A DNA stretch of 64,000 nucleotides from Acidobacteriota bacterium (lineage in GTDB: Bacteria > Acidobacteriota > JAAYUB01), in NCBI GenBank assembly GCA_016935015.1, contig JAFGRT010000122.1, forward strand, positions 1-64,000, written 5' to 3'. Below, piece by piece: positions 26,586 to 34,715 of this stretch. Below the pieces are notes generated by a model that made no database searches, had not been told where the DNA came from, and was given only the letters and a program-made list of their open reading frames with translations. Position 1 is the first letter of the stretch, and every line of letters starts with the position of its first letter. Made by a program: the position numbers and the translations under genes.

Positions 26586-27383
26586 ATGATGAAATGCAAA
26601 AATATGAAACAGCTGATTCACGCCTATATCGATCACGAACTTACCGCTGAGCAGCGACGGGCTATCGAGGACCATCTGGCATCCTGCGCCGCCTGCCGCA
26701 TGTATGCGGCCCGTATGCAGGAAACCCGTGACATGGCCCGATCCGTGCCCCCCACAGGAGCACCCTCCCTGCTGACCACAATGATCCGTGGCCGCCTGGG
26801 TCTGCCGGGCAGCCCATCCAGCGGCTGGTTGTCCACCCTGAAATTCCAGCACATCGAGTTTTCAGGCATCGAGCGCCTGTCTTCAGCCCTCCTGGCGACT
26901 CCATTGACGGTGGCACTGTTCATTTGTGCCGCCCTGATGGTCTATTCGCCGGACGGCATCCAGAACATGACCTCCTTTTTGAGCCGCTCGTCCGCCTCTC
27001 TCGGAGCATATACCCCGGAGGAACGGAAGAATTTGGAGAACATGTATGAGTTCAGCCCGGAGGTAACCACCGAGGAGTACATCTGTTCCGGCGAGACCAT
27101 GAGGGTGAACAGCAAATCCCAGCCACGGATTACCGTCGCCCCTGTCCGGATGTTCGCCGAGTATGAGTTCACGGACAGCCGAGTGAATCATCTGTCCGTC
27201 CTGACCTGCGTTCATTCCGACGGCAGTACGGTTGTGGAATCCATCAGTCATGAAGAAAAATGGGTCAAGGACAAGATCGATGACATGCTTGAGTCGTCCA
27301 TCATCTTCCCGGCCTTGGTCAATGGCCGCATGGTAGATTCCATGATCCTGTTTACTTTCGACAAGATCGAAGTCAACGGTTAG
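26586..27383 (+). CDS. Zinc-finger anti-sigma factor
   Basis: This 265-residue membrane protein has an N-terminal zf-HC2/ZAS domain (IDHELTAEQRRAIEDHLASCAACRMY, with the HxxxCxxC motif). A cytoplasmic linker, one membrane segment (about 105-122, ATPLTVALFICAALMVYS) and an extracytoplasmic domain of about 140 residues of no recognised family follow. It should hold the adjacent sigma factor inactive until an envelope signal triggers release. Two start codons (26586 and 26589) are equally possible. Confidence 0.88.
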   Translation: MMKCKNMKQLIHAYIDHELTAEQRRAIEDHLASCAACRMYAARMQETRDMARSVPPTGAPSLLTTMIRGRLGLPGSPSSGWLSTLKFQHIEFSGIERLSSALLATPLTVALFICAALMVYSPDGIQNMTSFLSRSSASLGAYTPEERKNLENMYEFSPEVTTEEYICSGETMRVNSKSQPRITVAPVRMFAEYEFTDSRVNHLSVLTCVHSDGSTVVESISHEEKWVKDKIDDMLESSIIFPALVNGRMVDSMILFTFDKIEVNG

Positions 27384-27401
27384 GTCACCCCAGGCGCATC
27401 T

Positions 27402-28244
27402 TCAATTCCTTTTCGGTATTCTTCCCTTTGTTTTCCGGTAATCAGGGCCATCCATGACGACGTCGTCGCACCGTTCGATGATGCGCGAGAGGAGGCGGTC
27501 GGTGATGCGTTCGGCCAGTGTATAAACCTGGGGTGAGGAAAAGGGGGGCCGGTTGCGAAGCAGGGAACTTCCCTCCAGTGAACCATTCTCCGCTGAGCGA
27601 GCGGCGACCGGCTCGACGGCGTCCAGATAGTTGGTAGTGAAAATCATGGAGATCTTTCGGTCGAAACAAAAATTCACGATGTCGTACAATTTGTTAAACA
27701 CGAATTCCGACGGTTTGGTGGCGCCGAGTTCATCCATCACCACCACCGTGCAGCGTTCCAGCTGTCGGAAAAATTCCGGTTCATAGACATCCCGTTCCGG
27801 ATCGTAACTCTGTTTGATCTTTTCGATGAGGTGGATGAAATTGAAGAAATAGCCGTTTAATCCCTGGTTCAACAGCTCCTGGAGGATCCCTACGGCCAGA
27901 TGAGTCTTGCCGACGCCCACCGGTCCCCGGAAAAGGATGCCCCGGCCAAAGTATCGATCATAATGCTTGGCGAAGGACTTGGCATGCGTCAACGCCTTCA
28001 TGATACTGTCGCTTTGCGGATTTTCCTCCTTGGGCGGCCTGAAGTTTTCCAGGAGGCAGTGAAGATAGGAGGGAGGAATGTGGGCCCGTTCCGGACGACG
28101 AGTTTTTTCGGCCTCACGGAAACAGTCACAGCGGCGGGAAACCCCATTTTCAATGATCCAGCCGCTATCCCCACAACGGGGACAAGCACGCCGGAAGTAT
28201 TCGGAAAACAGATTCAGCATGGATTCATCTGGTTTTTCTTTCAT
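27402..28244 (-). CDS. DnaC/IstB-like ATPase with N-terminal zinc cluster
   Basis: This 280-residue AAA+ protein is of the DnaC/DnaI helicase-loader type. The N-terminus has a four-cysteine cluster (CPRCGDSGW and CDC, about residues 20-40). Walker A is FRGPVGVGKTHLA near residue 110, Walker B VVVMDELGA near 170, and a sensor FTTNY follows. DnaC/DnaI proteins load the replicative helicase; IstB proteins serve IS21 transposases. No transposase or replication gene is adjacent, so a chromosomal helicase-loader role is more likely. It is convergent with the anti-sigma gene. Confidence 0.8.
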   Translation of the reverse strand: MKEKPDESMLNLFSEYFRRACPRCGDSGWIIENGVSRRCDCFREAEKTRRPERAHIPPSYLHCLLENFRPPKEENPQSDSIMKALTHAKSFAKHYDRYFGRGILFRGPVGVGKTHLAVGILQELLNQGLNGYFFNFIHLIEKIKQSYDPERDVYEPEFFRQLERCTVVVMDELGATKPSEFVFNKLYDIVNFCFDRKISMIFTTNYLDAVEPVAARSAENGSLEGSSLLRNRPPFSSPQVYTLAERITDRLLSRIIERCDDVVMDGPDYRKTKGRIPKRN

Positions 28245-28459
28245 TTGCGTTGAACGATACCCGTTTTTTCTTTAAAATGTTACGGGAATGCCACCCGGAA
28301 AAATCATTATAAGCCAAAACCGGGCGTTTGGCTAGATGGTCCGCTTTACAAGGCGAACCGTATCGCCGGAGCAACAAGGCATCGCCGGTGATTGCCGAAA
28401 CCAGGCGGGCACGAAGTTCCTGCTGATAGTGGCCAGACAGGCAAGGGATTGCGGAATTT

Positions 28460-28993
28460 ATGATCGCGCTACTGATGATCGTACTTAATCTGGGGAATCT
28501 GTTCGGCCTCCTGGGCAGCGAAAGTGGCCAGGTCGGAGAGATCGCCGTGGAATGCCGGCCGGATGCCATTGTGGTGGTATGCGCCGTTGGGGATCTGGAT
28601 GAGGGGAGATTGCGCCAATTGCTCGAATCCGGCGAGATCGTCGAATTCACGTACCAGATCGAGCACCAGGTGCAGCGGCGGATGTGGTTTGATGTCAATC
28701 TGGGCGAATACCAGATTCAGAAAATCCTGTCCTATAATCCTCTGGCCCGTCAGTATTTGGCTCGGCGACTGGCCGTGGACGAAGCCACGGAAGAAAGGAT
28801 TTTCCCGGATTTCCACGAAGCGTTTTACTGGCTGACGTCGCTGCAGGTCCGCCTGCCTCGTCTCCCGGATCCCGAGCCGGCGGGGCGGGAGTATTTGCGC
28901 GTGCGCGTCGTCCAGCAGAAAAGCCGCTTCCTGCTACTGATTCCCAGGGAAATGAGCACCCCCTGGCAGAAAGTGGCGGTGAAATGCCCATGA
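28460..28993 (+). CDS. DUF4390-like exported protein
   Basis: The protein is 177 residues long. A short N-terminal hydrophobic segment (IALLMIVLNLGNLFGLL) may act as a signal peptide or anchor. The rest is beta-rich with the pattern of DUF4390 (DLDEGRLRQLLESGEIVEFTYQIE, then a YNPLARQY segment). DUF4390 genes commonly sit directly upstream of NtrY-like sensor kinases, as here: its TGA overlaps the kinase start. It may help sense the signal in the envelope; function is not established. Confidence 0.65.
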   Translation: MIALLMIVLNLGNLFGLLGSESGQVGEIAVECRPDAIVVVCAVGDLDEGRLRQLLESGEIVEFTYQIEHQVQRRMWFDVNLGEYQIQKILSYNPLARQYLARRLAVDEATEERIFPDFHEAFYWLTSLQVRLPRLPDPEPAGREYLRVRVVQQKSRFLLLIPREMSTPWQKVAVKCP

Positions 28994-31239
28994 GTCAGAA
29001 AAAACTGCCCAGACGCTATACCACTCTCCTGGTGATCTCGGTCATGATTATCCTGGCTCTGATCCTGCTCTTTATCATTCATTATCATCTCGGCAGCAGC
29101 GGCCTGGTTACCCCTGAGTTTAATCTCCAGGCCATCATTCTCATTTTTCTGACGTTGATTGATATTCTGGTGATACTGACCCTGATCTTCGTACTCTCGC
29201 GCTACCTGGTGAAGACGTTCTTCGAAAAACGGACCCGACGAATTTTCACCGGCATCAAGACCAAACTGACGCTGGCGTTGATGGCCTTGGCCATTTTGCC
29301 CATCGCCGTTTTCATGTTTCTGTCCTATGAAGTGATCAATGAAAGCGTGAACCAGTGGTTTTCGGCGCCCGCGGAGGAAATCCTTCGCCAGGCAGAGAAT
29401 CTGGCCCAGGAGTACTATGAGCTGGTCATTGAGCAGACACGGCGGGACATGCGGCAATTTCTGGCCGATTTTCCAGCAGGCCAGGCCGATGCCGCCGCCG
29501 TACGACGCTTCCGGGATCGTTCGGGGTCCGATGCTTTGATGCTGCTGGATGACGCCGGCCGGCTGATCTGGTCTGAAAAAGCAACAGCCCTACCGGATGA
29601 TATCCTGCAATTGGATAACACCCGGCTGATCCAGCAGAATGTCAAGGCGGATGAAATATCTTTTTACGTTGAAAACCATCCCGAAGCGGATCACGTGGTG
29701 TGTTTCGTTCGTTATCCTGGACCGGGCGACCGGATTCTGGTCTGTATCCGCCGCATCCAGGGATCGGTGGCCTACCGGGCCTTCGTCATCACCGAGGCGT
29801 ATCAGGAATATTTCCAGCTGAAAAACCAAGTGGAACTGATTCGTTTGAATTACTTTATCGTTGTGGGCGCCACAGGCATCATCCTGATGTTCGCCTTCGT
29901 CTGGTTCAGCCTGTATATTTCCAAGCAGATCATCGTGCCGGTTCAGGCCCTGCTGGATGGTTCGCAACGGGTCGCCGCCGGAGATTTTTCCATGCCTATC
30001 CGCTGCGACGCCCGGGATGAATTCGATGTGCTCATCGGTTCCTTCAATCAGATGATGCAGGAACTTCAAAACAACAAAAGCATCATTGAAGAAGCCAGCC
30101 GGCGTCTGAAACAGGTGAACGCCGAGCTGGAAAACCGCAACGCGTTTATCCATTCGGTGCTCAATACCGTGGCCGCCGGGGTGGTCTCCCTCAACGAGGA
30201 TCTCGTCATCACGGTGTACAACGACGCGGTGCGCCATCTCCTGAAACAGCGACACATCCAGATCAACCAAACACAGCTCAAGGATGTGGTTCCGCGGGAG
30301 AAGTATTTTGAATTGTTGCGTTTGTTGAAAGAAACGGAGTTTTACCAGCGGGTCAGCCGCGAGGTCATCTTCCGCAGCGGCAAGCGGGAGATGCATTTTG
30401 TGGTCACGGCTACCCTGCTGCAGGATTATGACGGCCGGCGGACAGGCTATGTCATTGTCTTCGATGATGTCAGCGATCTGATCAAGACGGAGAAAGCGGC
30501 CGCCTGGCAGGAGGTGGCCCGCCGATTGGCACATGAAATCAAGAATCCCTTGACGCCGATTCAGCTGTCCATGGAGCGGATCCGTAAGCAGTTCAAAAAG
30601 ATGAAGGATGAAGACCGGTTGCCGAACAGCAGCGAGGTGCAGCAGTTTGAACAGCTTCTGGCGGAATCCCTGGAGACGACTCGCGCTGAAACCCGAACGC
30701 TCAAGTACCTTGTGGAGGAATTCAGCCGTTTCGCCCGCCTGCCGGTGCCCACGCTCCGGCCGACGGATCTGAACACCCTGGTGGAGGACGTGGTGCGCGG
30801 CTACGCGGGGGAGGGGAACCGGACCCTTGTCCGGATGGATCTGGCCGGATTTCTGCCGGAAATCTATGCCGATGCGGAACTGATCCGTCGTGTCATCGTC
30901 AACCTGGTGGACAATGCCATCGAGGCCGTTCAGGAAAAAGACACCGAGGGGCTGGTGCGTGTGACCACCTGGTATGAGGAGAACGGCCCGCGTATACTGT
31001 TGGCCGTGGAAGACAACGGCCGTGGTATTCCCGAGGAGATGCGGGAACATCTTTTTCTGCCCTATTTTTCCACCAAGGAGACCGGCATGGGTCTGGGACT
31101 GACCTTCGTCAAAAAAATACTGGACGATCATGACGCGCTGATTCGCGCTGAGAATCTAAACCGGGGAGGCTGCCGTTTCACGGTGGAATTTCGCAAGGTA
31201 AGGTCCGGTGAGCATGAAATCCGACCCAGTGGCACATGA
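28990..31239 (+). CDS. NtrY-like sensor histidine kinase
   Basis: This 749-residue membrane kinase has three N-terminal membrane segments (within about 10-115), an extracytoplasmic sensor region (about 120-285) and a fourth membrane segment (about 290-312). HAMP (about 312-365), a PAS domain (about 380-490) and a HisKA domain with phospho-acceptor His515 (RRLAHEIKNPLTP) follow. The ATPase domain has NAIEAV, VEDNGRGIP and GMGLGLTFV. It overlaps the DUF4390 stop (ATGA; ATG at 28984 is also possible). No response regulator is adjacent; instead a sigma factor gene overlaps its 3' end by 26 nt. Confidence 0.92.
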   Translation: MSQKKLPRRYTTLLVISVMIILALILLFIIHYHLGSSGLVTPEFNLQAIILIFLTLIDILVILTLIFVLSRYLVKTFFEKRTRRIFTGIKTKLTLALMALAILPIAVFMFLSYEVINESVNQWFSAPAEEILRQAENLAQEYYELVIEQTRRDMRQFLADFPAGQADAAAVRRFRDRSGSDALMLLDDAGRLIWSEKATALPDDILQLDNTRLIQQNVKADEISFYVENHPEADHVVCFVRYPGPGDRILVCIRRIQGSVAYRAFVITEAYQEYFQLKNQVELIRLNYFIVVGATGIILMFAFVWFSLYISKQIIVPVQALLDGSQRVAAGDFSMPIRCDARDEFDVLIGSFNQMMQELQNNKSIIEEASRRLKQVNAELENRNAFIHSVLNTVAAGVVSLNEDLVITVYNDAVRHLLKQRHIQINQTQLKDVVPREKYFELLRLLKETEFYQRVSREVIFRSGKREMHFVVTATLLQDYDGRRTGYVIVFDDVSDLIKTEKAAAWQEVARRLAHEIKNPLTPIQLSMERIRKQFKKMKDEDRLPNSSEVQQFEQLLAESLETTRAETRTLKYLVEEFSRFARLPVPTLRPTDLNTLVEDVVRGYAGEGNRTLVRMDLAGFLPEIYADAELIRRVIVNLVDNAIEAVQEKDTEGLVRVTTWYEENGPRILLAVEDNGRGIPEEMREHLFLPYFSTKETGMGLGLTFVKKILDDHDALIRAENLNRGGCRFTVEFRKVRSGEHEIRPSGT

Positions 31240-31786
31240 TTTGGAGTTGGTCCAGCGGGCCCTGGCGGGGGAAAAGTCCGCCTGGGATGCACTCTTTCTG
31301 GAGATTCTGGAACCATATATTAACAGATTGGTGGCCAAGTCCTTTTTGCCGGGTCACCCTGATCTTTTCGAGGAAGCGGTATTGGAATCGGTTTACCAGA
31401 TCTATGCCAATCTGGCGCAGTACCGGGGCGACGCCAAAATTACCACCTGGTGCTACTACTACGTGATGAACGCCATCAGCCAATCGTGGCGGGTGATGAA
31501 GCACCGGCGGCAATCCGACGAGATTACCGAGAATCCATCTCTGGAGGCCCATCCGGCCCTCCATGAGAATCCGGAAGGTGATCTGGAAAAACAGTTGCTG
31601 CTGAAAAAAGTGGAGGAAGCCCTGGGTGATCTGAGCGATATCTACCGGCGAGCTATAGAATGGCATGTGTTCGACGGGCTTACCGCCCCGGAAATCGCCG
31701 AACGAGAGGGCGTCAGCATCCATACCGTGAAATCCTGGCTCAAACGAGCCCGCAAGAAATTACGTGAACACTTCGAACGAGGCTGA
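31214..31786 (+). CDS. Sigma-70 family (ECF-type) sigma factor
   Basis: This 190-residue sigma factor has a region 2 part (about 15-85) that is less canonical than in the first sigma factor of this window. Its region 4 (about 130-185) is clear: LSDIYRRAIEWHVFDGLTAPEIAEREG then VSIHTVKSWLKRARKKLRE. Its ATG lies inside the end of the kinase gene, so translation is probably coupled. The following gene, 3 nt downstream, has a CxxC and a membrane segment and is the likely anti-sigma factor. Confidence 0.82.
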   Translation: MKSDPVAHDLELVQRALAGEKSAWDALFLEILEPYINRLVAKSFLPGHPDLFEEAVLESVYQIYANLAQYRGDAKITTWCYYYVMNAISQSWRVMKHRRQSDEITENPSLEAHPALHENPEGDLEKQLLLKKVEEALGDLSDIYRRAIEWHVFDGLTAPEIAEREGVSIHTVKSWLKRARKKLREHFERG

Positions 31787-31789
31787 ACG

Positions 31790-32557
31790 ATGTTCTTCCA
31801 CGAATCACATCACGAGCACAAAGTTCTTCTGGCCCGCTACCTGGCGGATGAATTGTCGCCGGCCGATAAGATCCGTTTTTTCAAGAAGGTGGCCCGATGC
31901 CGTACGTGCCAGCGGGAACTGCAGGATTTCGAGGAAATTCGCTCGGCCATGAGCCCCGGGGATACTCCTGTGCCGGCATCACGCGTGTTTGCGCCCGCAG
32001 TCGAAACCTTGAGGCGGCTCCATTTGCGGGACGGTTTCCGGGAGCGTCTGCTGCCCGAGGAACCGGCCGCCGCCCGCGCCTTCAACCCGTCCCCGGCCCT
32101 GCGACTGGCCGGTTTCGCCTTGATGATGCTGCTTATCGTTACCGTACCGTTGGTGCTCTATTATTCCGGTCGCCCGGCGGATGTAGCACCGGCCGCTATC
32201 ACCGTGAAGACCGTAGAATCAGCCCCCCCGGATCCGGGCGCGACAGCGAGCCTGCCAACGGTGACACCCGCCCAACCAGCACTTCGGCCCCCGTCTGCCA
32301 ATCCCATTCCTTCGGACACCGAAGCCCGGGGCGTCGTCATCGACAGCGCCACCCTCGTACTGCTGACCAATTATCTGTCCGGTAACATCAACCGGAACAA
32401 TTTCCGGTATGTGGATCTCAACCATAACGGGATGGTCGATGCCGTCGATCTGGCCGTCATCCTGAATTTCAGCGTGGACAACGTCACCCTGCCACAACTG
32501 AACAAGTTGTTGCAGGCGCATCCTCCCAAACCGGCCTCTCCCCAAACTGTCATCTGA
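31790..32557 (+). CDS. Anti-sigma-like membrane protein with dockerin-type repeat
   Basis: The protein is 255 residues long. The N-terminus (about 1-45) looks like a reduced anti-sigma zinc finger with CRTC and upstream histidines. One membrane segment (about 103-123) and a Pro/Ala/Thr-rich stretch follow. The C-terminal domain (about 185-240) carries a dockerin/EF-hand-like calcium loop, DLNHNGMVDAVDLAVIL, preceded by a degenerate copy (LVLLTNYLSGNINRNNF). If anchored with the N-terminus inside, this domain is in the periplasm. It sits directly after the second sigma factor gene, which supports an anti-sigma role. The combination is unusual. Confidence 0.65.
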   Translation: MFFHESHHEHKVLLARYLADELSPADKIRFFKKVARCRTCQRELQDFEEIRSAMSPGDTPVPASRVFAPAVETLRRLHLRDGFRERLLPEEPAAARAFNPSPALRLAGFALMMLLIVTVPLVLYYSGRPADVAPAAITVKTVESAPPDPGATASLPTVTPAQPALRPPSANPIPSDTEARGVVIDSATLVLLTNYLSGNINRNNFRYVDLNHNGMVDAVDLAVILNFSVDNVTLPQLNKLLQAHPPKPASPQTVI

Positions 32558-32627
32558 TTCTTTTTTCGGCCGTCTTCATCGGTTATGATACTTCTGCGGG
32601 TGTTGTGCCCGGGGAAGGAGCATTCCA

Positions 32628-33857
32628 TTGAAACAACGGTTAATTCAATACTTTACCCAGAACCGGGAACGGATCGCTGCCGACATCGTCCGCCTGATGT
32701 CCGCATTCGTTGCCGAACGAACCATTAATGTCATCTCGGAAAGATTGGCCGATTATCCTTTTCTGAAGTGCCGCGGTGAGGAATACCGGGTCGCGGAACT
32801 GGTGAAGCAAGAGTTCCGCCGATTCGGCATCCGCTTCACCGAATATGCCCGCCGGCCGGAACGGCCCAATGTCGTCGGCACTGTGGGACGGGATGAAGCG
32901 GGCACGCGCCTGCTGCTGGCGGCGCACATGGATATCGTACCGGCTGGTGACGGCTGGACAACGGATCCATATCATGTGACCATCAGGGATGGCATCGCCT
33001 ATGGCCGGGGCGTTCTGGACAACAAAGGACCACTGGCCGCCATCATCGTGGCCGGAGGAATTCTCACGGAACTTTTCGGCGATCGTCCGATGGCCGGCCA
33101 ATTGCTCATCGCCGCCCTGGCCGACGAGGAGGTGACGGATCCGGACGGTATCGACTACGGCATCGAATACCTGTTGACGGAGCGTCTGATCCGGCCCAGC
33201 CACGCCATCATCCCGGATATCGGCGGTGACATGCGGCAGATCGATGTCGCCGAAAAGGGCCAGGCTGTCATCCGGATCACCGCCCAGGGAAGGCAGGCGC
33301 ACGGCTCGACACCGGAACAAGGTATCAACGCCATCTATCGGATGGCGTCCCTTGTGCGCGAGTTGGAGAGGCTGGTGCTGGATTACACGCCCCATGCCGT
33401 GTTGGGGATTCCCACTCTCAATCTAGGAGAGATTCACGGCGGCGCCGCTCCCAATATCGTGCCGGGTGAGTGCACCATCCATCTGGATATTCGCACCGTG
33501 CCCGGACTGACGCGCCAATCCCTCGAGCACCAGTTGCAAAAATGCCTGGTCCAGGTAGACGGCTCCTTCCGGATGGAAACCATCAGCTGGAGTGAGCCGC
33601 ATCAGCTCGATCCGGACAATGAAGTGGTCCGGGCCATCCAGAATAACAGCCTGAATCTGCTTGGATTCCGCCCTGAACCTTTCGGCATGGGCGGCGGGAC
33701 GTTCGCCAAAACACTGAACCTGGCCGGGATCGCGGCTGTGGGTTGGGGGCCGGGGTCCGAGAATGCCTTTCACGTAACCGATGAATGGATGGAGATCCGG
33801 CAACTGGTGGATTTCGCCCTGCTGATCTGCCTGATCAGCTGGGATTTGCTGACCTGA
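32628..33857 (+). CDS. M20 family metallopeptidase (ArgE/DapE type)
   Basis: This 409-residue protein matches M20 di-zinc peptidases/deacylases, which remove an acyl or amino-acid group from small substrates. Ligand motifs are LLAAHMDIVP (His), YGRGVLDNKGP (Asp) and ADEEVTD (catalytic Glu). A dimerisation domain (about 200-310, with RQAHGSTPEQGINAI) and a C-terminal GMGGGTFAK in place of the common GGTDA follow. No ATG fits; a TTG start at 32628 lies seven bases after a perfect AAGGAG. No signal peptide is present. The substrate cannot be told from context. Confidence 0.87.
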   Translation: MKQRLIQYFTQNRERIAADIVRLMSAFVAERTINVISERLADYPFLKCRGEEYRVAELVKQEFRRFGIRFTEYARRPERPNVVGTVGRDEAGTRLLLAAHMDIVPAGDGWTTDPYHVTIRDGIAYGRGVLDNKGPLAAIIVAGGILTELFGDRPMAGQLLIAALADEEVTDPDGIDYGIEYLLTERLIRPSHAIIPDIGGDMRQIDVAEKGQAVIRITAQGRQAHGSTPEQGINAIYRMASLVRELERLVLDYTPHAVLGIPTLNLGEIHGGAAPNIVPGECTIHLDIRTVPGLTRQSLEHQLQKCLVQVDGSFRMETISWSEPHQLDPDNEVVRAIQNNSLNLLGFRPEPFGMGGGTFAKTLNLAGIAAVGWGPGSENAFHVTDEWMEIRQLVDFALLICLISWDLLT

Positions 33858-34065
33858 ACAGACTGATCGTAACGGGATGCGCATATCGGGGACAAGACGG
33901 GAGACGATTGCGACTCCTGCCCGCCACCCACTGTGGCGGAAACGAGTAGTGGGAGCTGGACCGGTGCATCCATGCGCGTCGGACTCCACTGTCATGCGCC
34001 GGGATATCCGGTTGAGGGCATTCATCTTTCGCCTGGATTTCCTCGCCGCCAAGCTAAAAAATCTG

Positions 34066-34094
34066 TTGACACCATCAGACCCCTCTGCTAAAAT
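34066..34094 (+). promoter_or_regulatory. Near-consensus sigma-70 promoter of tRNA-Gly
   Basis: A perfect TTGACA (34066-34071), a 17-nt spacer and TAAAAT (34089-34094) lie just before the tRNA-Gly 5' end, with transcription expected near 34101. Confidence 0.8.
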
Positions 34095-34106
34095 TCGCAT
34101 TCTTGA

Positions 34107-34181
<75 letters not shown>

Positions 34182-34195
34182 GTTTTTTGAAAGAG

Positions 34196-34218
34196 AAAGT
34201 CCCCGCGGGGACTTTTTT
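34196..34218 (+). terminator. Intrinsic terminator between tRNA-Gly and tRNA-Cys
   Basis: A perfect 20-nt palindrome at 34196-34215 (AAAGTCCCCG and its complement) is followed by a run of six T, 15 nt after the CCA of tRNA-Gly. It separates two tRNAs that would otherwise look co-transcribed. Confidence 0.8.
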
Positions 34219-34237
34219 CATCTTGCCAGACCTGAGA

Positions 34238-34313
34238 GGCGGCGTACCCAAGTGGCTAAGGGAGAGGTCTGCAAAACCTCGATTCAGCGGTTCGAGTCCG
34301 CTCGCCGCCTCCA
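34238..34313 (+). tRNA. tRNA-Cys (anticodon GCA)
   Basis: The acceptor stem GGCGGCG / CGCCGCC, the anticodon loop CTGCAAA with anticodon GCA, the T-loop GGTTCGAGTCC and an encoded CCA are all present. It begins 20 nt after a strong terminator-like hairpin, so it depends on readthrough or on a promoter I cannot see. Confidence 0.95.
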
Positions 34314-34481
34314 TTATTTTCGGCGGATGACCGCACCCATGCCCGCAACGCCAAACCGATCGCGGCCAATCTTCACCCTTCCGACAGTGATCATGCCTCT
34401 GTGTCCATCATGTATCCGGAGTGTACTGCCGAGCGGCCGTGTCGAACAGGTAGGCGCGGAGGGGCCTGAACATCCGCTTGC

Positions 34482-34570
34482 GCCGATGTGGTGGAATTGG
34501 CAGACACAAGGGACTTAAAATCCCTCGGGGGGCGACCTCCGTGCCGGTTCGAGTCCGGCCATCGGCACCA
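34482..34570 (+). tRNA. tRNA-Leu (anticodon TAA)
   Basis: The acceptor stem GCCGATG / CATCGGC, the anticodon stem GGGA with loop CTTAAAA (anticodon TAA, reading UUA/UUG), a long variable arm, the T-loop GGTTCGAGTCC and an encoded CCA identify a class II leucine tRNA. No clear promoter is seen in the 168 nt before it. Confidence 0.95.
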
Positions 34571-34575
34571 CTCTC

Positions 34576-34604
34576 CGGCCGAGCCATCGCGCTCGGCCGT
34601 TCTT
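34576..34604 (+). terminator. Hairpin terminator after tRNA-Leu
   Basis: CGGCCGAGC at 34576-34584 pairs with GCTCGGCCG at 34591-34599 and is followed by TTCTT. The T-run is interrupted, but position and stem strength fit a terminator. Confidence 0.65.
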
Positions 34605-34715
34605 ATCCAGGGTGATCGGTCTCACACTGCGAGGCCGAGACACTGACGCCGGCACGCCAGGCGCATCTGCATTCCGGGCAGCTGGAGAAAAGTTATTCTG
34701 ATCACGGTGACTCTC

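Noticed and set aside
27402-28244. IS21 element (IstB)
   Set aside because: No IstA transposase, terminal inverted repeats or target duplication are seen nearby.
29590-31131. Long open frame of about 510 codons on the minus strand opposite the sensor kinase
   Set aside because: It mirrors the kinase codons, has no recognisable domain or ribosome site, and the plus-strand product is a clear kinase.
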